A DNA stretch of 64,000 nt, from positions 124,001 through 188,000 of the forward strand of contig SAUG01000118.1 in the NCBI GenBank assembly GCA_011316305.1, read 5' to 3'. This DNA comes from Rusavskia elegans (taxonomy: Eukaryota > Ascomycota > Lecanoromycetes > Teloschistales > Teloschistaceae). The position numbers and the translations under genes are program-made. Below, piece after piece: positions 56,500-64,000 of the stretch (its first letter is position 1; the number at the start of each line of letters is the position of its first letter). The notes under the pieces are model-generated. The model did not search any database and was not told the origin of the DNA. It saw only the letters and a list, made by a program, of their open reading frames with translations.

Positions 56500-58639
56500 T
56501 CATTCGATGCTCATGTTCATCAGTCCGTCATTCGTATCGCTCATCCCTTGAAGGCCAACCCTTTTTCCGGATACTGGAGGAGCACCGCTTCCACTGCTCG
56601 CACTACCACCACTGCTAATCCGGTCACCGACCGCCTGCGCACCGGCAGTCTCCCGACCATACTTTGACTGCATCCCCCACCAGCTCCCGTCTCTCTGCAG
56701 GGGTGATTGTGGCAGAATTGGGCTGTTCTGAAGACTCAACCCTGGGGATACGGCGCGGCGTTTGAAGAAATAGGGGTCGAAATCATCGTCCCTCATACGC
56801 TTGTTGCCTTTACGAAGGCTGTCCCCACTGTTTTGTACTAACTGGGGCGTTATTGACCGGGACTCCGATCCATTCGCAGCTTTGACCGTGCTGGGCTGAG
56901 GAGTGGATGACACGATTGACGATTGCGGCGTGTCCATTGGTATATCATCACTAACACCAGATGAGCTTTCGCGAGGGAAAGCAGGTGGTGGTGTTCGGAT
57001 CCTCTCGTCGAAATTGGTCCAAAACCCCAACCCGGCCGAGTGTCTGATGGCATGCTGTGTGAATGTGCTTGACGACGATCGCCTGCTTGCCGATATGTCG
57101 CTATCCATTGTGACATCTTCGGGAACATCGTCCAAGCTTTCTGTAGGTCCTGCAGCAGCTGGCTGGATACTGGGCGAAGATGCGGTAGTCGTAGGCTGCG
57201 ATGGGGCAAGATTGAGATCGCCGTAAGCGTCACTCTCCCGCGCCTGACGGATGACCTCCGCCTCTCTCTTAACTTCGGTGTCCACAGGTGCGCCTTCTTC
57301 TTGGAGTGCGGCCCAGATCCTGGAGAAGTTCCTCGTTTTTGGCTAATGGACAATCAGAAAATGAACATCAATTGAGCAGATCCACCGTATCGAGGTGTCC
57401 ACTTACCAGCAGATTACCCCGCCTTGTCACTGCCCTGCGTACAACGCTCCTTCGTTCATCACTGGGTGTTGCTGGCATCGGGATCATTGCGTCTTCCAGG
57501 GGACTGACATGCGATTTGCCTGCTCCTTCACTCTGTTCATCGTCTGAGAGCTCGAGATCTCCCGTGCCCAAACTCAAGCTTTTGCGCCGGGATTCAATCC
57601 CCTGTTTGGAAGGATCGTTATGCAAATCCCCTGTCATGCTGCGTTCAATGCTTCTCAGGACGGGTGGTGGGGAAGCGTGGCCAGGGCTGCACATCACGCT
57701 GTGGCCACTCGTCCTGCTCCGCCGCTGCTTGGTACGTGCTCGTTGAAAGCTCATCGGTCTCGTCGCAAGCGATGAAGATCCGCCAAAGCTGTCGGTTCCG
57801 GGACTGGAGAATATTGCAGGGCCAAACATGTTCGCCGACCCGTCACTCGATCGCCAAACTTGGGGGGTCGTGTATATAGTATCTTCATCTTCGCCGTGGC
57901 CCATGATCGCATCGTCGTCAGACGATGAAGAGTCCGAGTCGTACTCCATCATGCTAGCGCTTCCAATCGAACTCGAGATGCCGCCTCTTTCCGTGCTTGC
58001 CATAGTGGACCATAGCGAACTTGGCAGCATTCCTGGTGAATCTGGGATGATCGGAGTAGTTGCAGAATTGTGGGTTCCTTTCCGGGATGGGATGGTGATT
58101 CCCCCCCGCCCTCCAACGACAGGAGATGAGTCGGGAGATGGCTGTTCCGCAAGAGTGGAGTGATGTAAGTTGGTACAGGCTCTAGAGAAATCCAGTCCTC
58201 TTGATCGGCGGGGTAATGCGAAACCTGGCGATGCGTAGGAGTTTGCAGGATCAAGCTTGGGGGACAATGGAACGCGCTTGAGCAAGTTTGCAGTACTGGT
58301 ACTACTGATATCTCTGGGGGGCATTTGTAGACTCAATCCACGAGGTGGGTAATTGGGCCTCTTTGGAGTGACGGGGTTGTTGGAGGGGAGATGAATGTCA
58401 TCTTTGGATGTTCGGGACTCGGCCAGAGTAGGCGACGGGGACAAGACTGCCTGGATCCCCTCGATGGACCATGGCCTCTGTCTCCGTGGGGATCTGGAAA
58501 TCTCAATCTCGGGGCCGGTGGTGTGCGGTCGGTCGTGACTGCTCGAGTCAACGGCGGCAGGCTGATTTTCAACGGTTTCTGCCATCTTCACCTGGCGTTG
58601 CTCAGTTTGCAGCGTTGGGCGATCAGGCAATGGCTCCAT
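56500..58639 (-). CDS. Disordered, Ser/Pro-rich protein, possible G1 transcription repressor
   Basis: Exon 1 (about 57405-58639) and exon 2 (to 56500) are joined across an intron with donor GTAAGT at ~57405. Most of the protein is low-complexity: many SP/TP sites (SRSPRRQRPWS, VLSPSPTLAES) and an acidic stretch (MEYDSDSSSSDDDAIMGHGE). The best-conserved part spans the intron: RRAVTRRGNLL joined to PKTRNFSRIWAALQEEGAPV. That layout (basic, then N-F-xR-I helix) is reminiscent of the fungal Whi5/Nrm1 GTB region, which binds SBF/MBF, but I am not certain. The C-terminus includes DDFDPYFFKRRAVSPGLS. No globular domain is visible. Confidence 0.6.
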
Positions 58640-58883
58640 TGTCGCGTATCAATGCTGTAACTAAGACATGTTGTCAACAGGTGTTTGTCTGTACAGGGCA
58701 GCATGATATGGACTATAGCTGTCAATTGCGACGGTGTCGTCAATGGCTGGTTGCTCTGAAGCTTCGGCACAACAAGGATATATGCGCCTGCCGCCTCGCC
58801 TCGTTCGCCTTTGGCGCCACGTGCACAGCTCAAGCGAACCATTCATGAACAGCAATTATCGGTGGTAAAGGAGGCTTTCTACG
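58640..58883. promoter_or_regulatory. Short divergent promoter region
   Basis: Only 244 bp separate two start codons that read outward (58639 on the minus strand and 58884 on the plus strand). Both promoters must overlap or be very close. No motif was identified. Confidence 0.45.
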
Positions 58884-60493
58884 ATGGAAGACCCTTCCGA
58901 TATCCCCTGTCTGAGCCAGTCACAGCAGCATGTTTTGGAGACGTTCTCCAAACCGGCGCATCTCCATCGAACCTTACCGCAGAATGCCCACATTCAGAGG
59001 GCTGTTGGTAGCCTTGTCTCTCAGATACCAAGTACTGGTTATGGGATTGAGAAAACCACCGCCCATCTTCTGGGAGACGTAGTCCCTGCTCTGAACGGCC
59101 AGGCGCTTTCTCCCAACTACTACGGCTTTGTGACTGGGTCAGTAACACCTGCTGCAAGAATTGCGGAGAATCTCGTTTCCACATATGATCAGAACGTGCA
59201 AGTCCACCTGCCAGACACGACGATTGCGACCGAGCTTGAAGACCGAGCCCTGGCATTACTCCTGGAGTTGCTGCACTTCACTGTCGAAGCTTGGCCCGGG
59301 CGTACTTTCACCACTGGAGCAACAGCGAGTAATATCATTGGACTAGCTTGCGCTCGGGAATTCATTGTCAATAACGCTATCAACCGTCGCAGCAAGCAAA
59401 GTACGAGCCCAAGGAAAGAAACGGTAGGGGAGGATGGCTTGCTTGCAGCATGTCGGGCAGCGGACATCACTGACATACAAGTACTTACAACTATGCCTCA
59501 CTCATCCCTGAAGAAGGCTTCCAGTGTCGTAGGTCTGGGCCGCGCCTGCTTTCACCGAGTGAGCATTTCAGAAAATGACATCGCATTTGACCTGGATCTC
59601 CTGGAAGACCGTCTAAAACGCCCTCATACTGTTTCCATAGTCGTCATCTCATGCGCCGAAGTCAATACAGGAATGTTTGCCACCCGTTCCTATCTCGAAG
59701 TGGGCAGATTGAGATCCCTGTGTGACAAATATGGCTCTTGGCTTCACGTTGACGCCGGTATGTTTGTCAGCAATTGTTATAAAAGATACCGAATCGTATT
59801 GAAGGTTGACTGGTCCCAGCTTTTGGTCTCTTTGCTCGAATTCTTGATGACTCTCAGGAATTCAGGCATATATCTAACGGAGCCAAGGGACTGGAACTTG
59901 CAGACTCCATTGCCGGTGACGCACACAAGTTACTCAACACACCTTACGACTGCGGTTTCTTCTTTAGCCAACATGCTGGGCTAGCACAACAAGTCTTTCA
60001 AAATCCGAAAGCAGCGTATTTGAGCTCTGACATCTCGAGTGCGGGTATGATTCAATCTCCATTGAATATAGGACTCGAGAATTCTCGGCGTTTCCGGGCT
60101 CTTCCCGTCTATGCAACCTTGGTATCGTATGGCCGTATTGGGTACGAGGACATGCTGCAACGCCAAATCAGGTTTGCTCGACGTGTTGCTTGGTACATTC
60201 ACCAACACCGAGATTTCGACCTCTTACCTCGAAGTCTGAGAGATGAAGCTTCAATCTACCAGAGGATATACATCATCGTGCTTTTTCGAGCGAAAGAAGA
60301 TGCTCTGAACAATACGCTAATCAAAAGGCTGAATGCATCCTGCCAAGTGTACGTATCGGGTACAAGCTGGGAAAATCAACAGGCTTGTCGGATTGCCGCT
60401 GCAAACTGGCAGGTCGATCCAGAGCGCGATTCCGCTCTTGTCCGAGAAGTTTTCGAAAGAGTGCTCACGGACTGGCGGCATGAGAGTCCCTGA
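58884..60493 (+). CDS. PLP-dependent amino-acid decarboxylase-like (group II)
   Basis: Two exons (58884-59757 and 59820-60493) encode 515 residues. The N-terminal part has LSPNYYGFVTGSVTPAARIA. Next is FTTGATASNIIGLACAREF, the cofactor phosphate-binding region. The intron interrupts WLHVDAAFG, which positions the pyridine ring Asp. The PLP lysine is in DSIAGDAHKLLNTPYDCGFF. The C-terminal domain runs through SLRDEASIYQRIYIIVLFRA. The family includes tyrosine, DOPA, diaminobutyrate and glutamate decarboxylases. Fungal members of this shape are annotated as tyrosine-decarboxylase-like with unknown substrates. The downstream flank contains an inverted-repeat element. Confidence 0.88.
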
Positions 60494-60584
60494 TACTTTC
60501 TTCATGGCTGGACCATCTGGCAGGGAAACCAATGACCGATCTGTTCTACGCTCTGAACACAATTGGTGATCTTCATGTCACAAG

Positions 60585-60718
60585 CTCGCGAGCAGGATTT
60601 TTCGGACACTTCGACTTGGCAGACTGATCACTCGATACTTCGACTGCCAAACAAATCTCATGCCCTGCCAATGCATGAGATATAGGTGTAATGTCCGGCC
60701 TTTGCCGCTCACCGCGAG
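60585..60718 (+). mobile_element. Short TIR element (MITE-like), copy B, 134 bp
   Basis: It is flanked by the 5-bp direct repeat ACAAG (60580-60584 and 60719-60723). The ends are CTCGCGAGCAGGATTTTTCG and CGGCCTTTGCCGCTCACCGCGAG read as inverted repeats. The interior contains CTGCCAATGCATGAGA, identical to copy C. The element lies between two convergent genes, 91 bp after the decarboxylase stop and 15 bp before the stop of the Kelch gene, so it probably forms part of one or both 3' untranslated regions. Confidence 0.88.
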
Positions 60719-60733
60719 ACAAGCTGGCAGACA

Positions 60734-62799
60734 TCATCGTCTTCTGGCTCCAGCTCCCACATCGTGACTTCGATCGGCAATGCTGACAATTTCGCCGATC
60801 CCGGCGGCTTCCTGCTCATCCTCAAGCGCGGTAATTTCCTCTCTACAGTCCCACCACATCCTTTCCGCTTGATCAAACGCGAGTTTCCTCAGCTCCTTGA
60901 TAGAGCGACTGATAGATGGATCCCCACTTCGCATTCTCTCTAGGATGATGTCCTGCCACGCCGTCAATGTCCTCGTGAAGAATTCCCGAAGACTCTCAAA
61001 GGGCCGAGGATGCGGTCTTGTATCTTCAGGATTGACCACAGGTGTATCTCCATCGGCGTTATCCGGTTTATCCGAGATCGCTGTCACTTCGATGTCTGTG
61101 TCAGGCTGGGAATCAACCGTCGGCAAGGGTACGCCTGCGTTTTCTTCGTCTACATCGTCATCGTCCTCCCCAGATTGCTCGTCGTCCTCGCTCGCGCTGA
61201 CATCGCTGTCGTGCTCGCTTCCTTGCCAATTGTCGAGTTCTCTTTTGTATATCTCCTGTACTCCGTCCAATTTACCAAGATCGATGGCCCACATTTCGTC
61301 AAAGGTATATTCGCGATCGCCATGCTCGAAGGTTCCGCCAAAGATGTAAAGGACGTCATCTTGGACTGCCAGCTGAGCATTGAAGCGTGGGTGAGGCAAA
61401 GTAAACAGGGGCTGTTTCATAGGCATTATTGGAGTAAGATCCGAGTCCTCGTGTACTTGCTCCGATGCAGTATCCACCGCTTCAAGCGTTCCTTTCGCTT
61501 CCAGCGTCGCCAGATTACGTAGGAGCTCCTCCTCATCCAATTTCCCTCTCCCCTTTCTATTGCTGCGGTCATCCACTTGCCTCTTGGTGGTAGCACGAGG
61601 ACGCCTCAATGTTAGCTGAAAGAATCTGTTACGTTCGATATTCCAAGCAAGCAGGTTGTCGAAGAACTCGCTCTCCATGCCTTCTTCGCTTTCCTCGACA
61701 TCGTGGACACCTCCAAAAGCGATACCACGACCTTTATGATATACTTGGGTGGCTCCAGCGCGAGAGGGGTTTGGTGAGTTAACCGGCTTCTTTCGTCGTT
61801 CCCAACGGATTGCTGGAGGTGTGTTGGCTGGCGCATCTGTCGACGGTTGAGTGATTCGTAGAAACCATGCATCCACATGTACAACCGGCTTGAGAACAGA
61901 TCGCTGGGCCTGGCCACCACTTTTTGTCTTGCCAGCACTCGCGGTAGCCTTGACCCTCGAATAGCCACCGTAGAGGATTGCTCCTGCGTCGTGGGGATGC
62001 ATCGAGAACGAAGACCGTGGATCAGGCTTTTGAGTGGCAGGAGGAAGCACAGGATTGTACCAATTGTAACTATGAGTGTCATAAAGCCAGATGTCATGGA
62101 GATACTTCGTCTGCTGCGAAGTGTCTTGAAACCCACCGAACAGGACGATATAGCCCTTGAAGAAAGTCATCCTATGTCCGCTGCGCGCCGGTGGTCCTTT
62201 CTTGCCCTCGATCCTTGTCCATTCTCTGCTCGAAGGATCCAATTTCCAAAAGTCATTGTAATGATAAAAAGTCCCCTGCTTAGGACTACTAAACTCCCCG
62301 CCAAACAAGTAAATATCGCCAGCGGCGCTACGAGTCCAGGCGTGCCCAGAGCGAGGGAGCGGGCTGTTAGGACTGGTGACTTTTCGCCACTCGTCCTTGT
62401 CGATGAGGTAGACGAAAAGATCGTTGTAAAAGGTGGCCAAAGCGCCGTTGAAGTACTCACCACCAAACAACAAAAGTTCTCTGCTGGTAGGCGAGCCGAT
62501 CAATGTGGCAGAGGCTCGTGCGGAAGGAGGCTCGCACAATGACTCGGTAATCTTCAAAAATTGGGCTTGCTGATAGTTGGTCAAGTCGTTGAGATTTCAA
62601 AAGACTGCATGATGCAAACGTAACGTACTTGTTGCTCGTACTCAGCCCGTATTGCATCCAGGTCGACGTCCTCTGCATCGCTGTCAGCAACATTCTTTGA
62701 TTTGCCCTTCTTCTCCTTTTGGCTAGCCTTCTTCTCTTACTTTGCAGCTACTCGAGCTTTCTGCTCGGCAGTCTTGGACTTCTTTTCTTTTTTGCCCAT
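60734..62799 (-). pseudogene. KEL3: KEL3-like Kelch-repeat protein with a stop in exon 1
   Basis: Exon 1 (62629-62799) begins MGKKEKKSKTAEQKARVAAK and exon 2 (60734-62569) continues QAQFLKITESLCEPPSARAS. Kelch repeats follow (ELLLFGGEYF, GDIYLFGGEF, GYIVLFGGFQ, DVLYIFGGTF), then an acidic insert and a conserved C-terminal helix (WWDCREEITALEDE). Codon 21 is TAA (62737-62739), where the basic exon would continue EKKASQKEKKGK. The same TAA lies in AAAGTAAGAG, a near-consensus donor; a 60-nt intron to 62681 would remove it and keep the frame. Without that splice the protein is truncated at 20 residues. KEL3/KLHDC4-type proteins are cytoplasmic with poorly known function. Confidence 0.75.
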
Positions 62800-63107
62800 T
62801 CTGACGACGAAATAATTAGTAGCTTGTCAAGCCAGCTGAGAGTGATCCTTCCCCAGGCTTCCTTCGAGCTACCCAAGAATATTCAATCCCTTGCGTTTTT
62901 TATTATATGGAAATGAATGAACAGAGTAATGAATCCCGCAAAATTAAAATGGGGTCTGGACTGTGAGGGAGAATTCATGCACGGAGCGCATTGCCAAGCC
63001 TTTTTCGTGCTTCTGCAACAGTCTGATAGGGGGAAACATCCGGTAGCATCACTCTAGGTATCCGCACAATAGCCGACGGTCTAAGTAATTATGCGAGTAT
63101 TATCCCG
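62800..63107. other. Upstream flank of the Kelch gene
   Basis: The stretch presumably holds the Kelch gene promoter and runs up to the 5-bp duplication of copy C. Nothing else is recognised. Confidence 0.4.
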
Positions 63108-63243
63108 CTCGCGGCGAGCAGAATCGTTCGGACACTTCGACTTGACGGATTGAGCACTCGAAACCATGACTCCCAGCCAAATCGAATGTCTGCCAATGCA
63201 TGAGACTATAGGCTAGTGTCCGGGGCTTTCTGCTCACCGCGAG
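63108..63243 (+). mobile_element. Short TIR element (MITE-like), copy C, 136 bp
   Basis: It is flanked by the 5-bp direct repeat TCCCG (63103-63107 and 63244-63248). The ends CTCGCGGCGAGCAGAA and TTTCTGCTCACCGCGAG form an inverted repeat that extends to CGGACAC on each side, about 28 bp. The interior aligns with copies A and B. It is non-coding. Confidence 0.9.
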
Positions 63244-63263
63244 TCCCGTAAAGAGCTGCATAA

Positions 63264-63777
63264 TACCCCAGATTAAATAAACCTCGTCAGTGAAAAAAAG
63301 ACTGTCAAACCCCACCAACCGTCGACTAAAAATTTCAAAGTTTTCTTGTTCCTTAAATAACTTAACAACAAGAAGCTAGAAATTACTAATACTTCTCTTA
63401 AAAAGCCTGCTATATATACTCTAGCTACCAGGAGAATTCTATATTAATAGGACTCTTTCTCGTTGCCCTATATAGGAATCTCTTCTTTTAGTCTAGAAAG
63501 TACCTGCCGGACTGCCGAGGTCCTTTTTACGACCGACAGAATTCTTCGAAAATCTAGAAATCAGTCCTCTAAAGTAATAAAAACGATAAAAGAAAGACAG
63601 AAAGAAGTAAGATACTAACTAGATACCTTTATTTATAAGTTTCGAAATTTTAAAACGAATTCAGCTTCTGGTTGTTGAGTTATTCAAGGAATAAAAAAAC
63701 TTTGAAAACTTTTGGTCGATGGTTGGTGGGGTTTGACAGTCTTTTTTTCACTGACCAGGTTTATTTAATCTGGGGTA
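63264..63777. mobile_element. Foldback element with ~115-bp inverted repeats
   Basis: The left arm starts TACCCCAGATTAAATAAACC and the right arm is its inverted copy, ending TTATTTAATCTGGGGTA. The match extends for about 115 bp with scattered transitions (for example CGTCGACTA against CATCGACCA). Both sides carry ATAA (63260-63263 and 63778-63781), so the target duplication is either ATAA or the TA at the element ends. The ~280-bp centre is AT-rich and non-coding. It begins 15 bp after the duplication of copy C. A Tc1/mariner-type (TA) or unknown origin is possible. Confidence 0.8.
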
Positions 63778-63815
63778 ATAACGCCTCACGACCCGATGTG
63801 AAACACGGCTCGGTC

Positions 63816-64000
63816 ATGTCAAATAAAGCCTCCCGTGCAGCATCTTATGATCTTCATAGCCGTGCCAATCGAGGTCCTCATGGCCCGGGTTGGGACACCA
63901 TCTTCTCCGTCACCTTGAACGACTGTCTGTCCATCGCACCCTCACACGGAACCGCATACATTGGGGGCCAGGCGGACACGGTGATTATGGAAGTCGAACG
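63816..64000 (+). CDS. Partial reading frame, open at the right edge
   Basis: From the ATG at 63816 a frame runs 61 codons without a stop to the window end (MSNKASRAASYDLHSRANRG, later SVTLNDCLSIAPSHGTAYIG). The beginning is hydrophilic with no signal peptide. Too little is visible to name a family. The foldback element lies just upstream, possibly within its promoter. Confidence 0.4.
   Translation, partial: MSNKASRAASYDLHSRANRGPHGPGWDTIFSVTLNDCLSIAPSHGTAYIGGQADTVIMEVE

Noticed and set aside
1..64000. CRISPR arrays, operons or bacterial-type defence systems
   Set aside because: Gene structure with many short introns shows a fungal nuclear genome; no spaced direct-repeat array was seen.

Overview
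The window is a piece of a filamentous ascomycete (Pezizomycotina) nuclear genome. The evidence is the many short GT-AG introns (48-95 nt) with CTAAC/CTGAC-type branch sites, lineage-restricted fungal families (DUF7029/DUF7223 secreted protein, DUF6601, rhodopsin-domain Pth11-like receptor, UMTA-like methyltransferase, fungal MIC26), and RIP-like C-to-T decay in repeats. Species and class are not resolved. Gene models were built by hand from conserved protein blocks and splice phases. For several genes the summed exons divide exactly by three (DUF7029/7223 gene, MIC26, UNG1, TLS1, FAD oxidoreductase, BiP, both P450s, PLP decarboxylase).

Left housekeeping block (1-16 kb): a secreted GPI-type DUF7029/DUF7223 protein, MIC26/27 (MICOS), a small unknown gene, an F-box-like protein, uracil-DNA glycosylase, TLS1/Hep59, a metallo-beta-lactamase-like protein, an N-terminal fragment of an NLR-type protein and a TDA3-like FAD oxidoreductase.

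Accessory block (16-45 kb): a DUF6601 pseudogene, then about 4 kb of transposon debris including a 1.6-kb hAT-like element with an 8-bp target duplication. The ER chaperone BiP/KAR2 sits inside this block at 21-23 kb. After it comes a sparse, secondary-metabolism-like region: a broken geranylgeranyl-diphosphate synthase tail, P450, DHA2-type MFS transporter, rhodopsin-domain membrane protein, alpha/beta hydrolase, SAM methyltransferase and a second P450, plus two small related unknown proteins. No terpene cyclase, PKS or NRPS is visible, so this looks like the remains or edge of a terpenoid cluster rather than a complete one.

Right housekeeping block (45-63 kb): HBS1 (ribosome rescue), VPS27 (ESCRT-0) divergent from a DOA4-type deubiquitinase (both act in multivesicular-body sorting), F-actin capping protein alpha, a disordered nuclear-type protein, a PLP-dependent decarboxylase and a KEL3-like Kelch protein whose first exon has an in-frame stop. 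A partial reading frame runs off the right edge.

The most interesting observations are three copies of a ~135-bp inverted-repeat element, each flanked by a different perfect 5-bp target duplication; the stop codon in KEL3 that is also a near-consensus splice donor; the hAT-like element and its relic; the decayed GGPP synthase beside two P450s; and an ATG-less basic N-terminal extension on uracil-DNA glycosylase.
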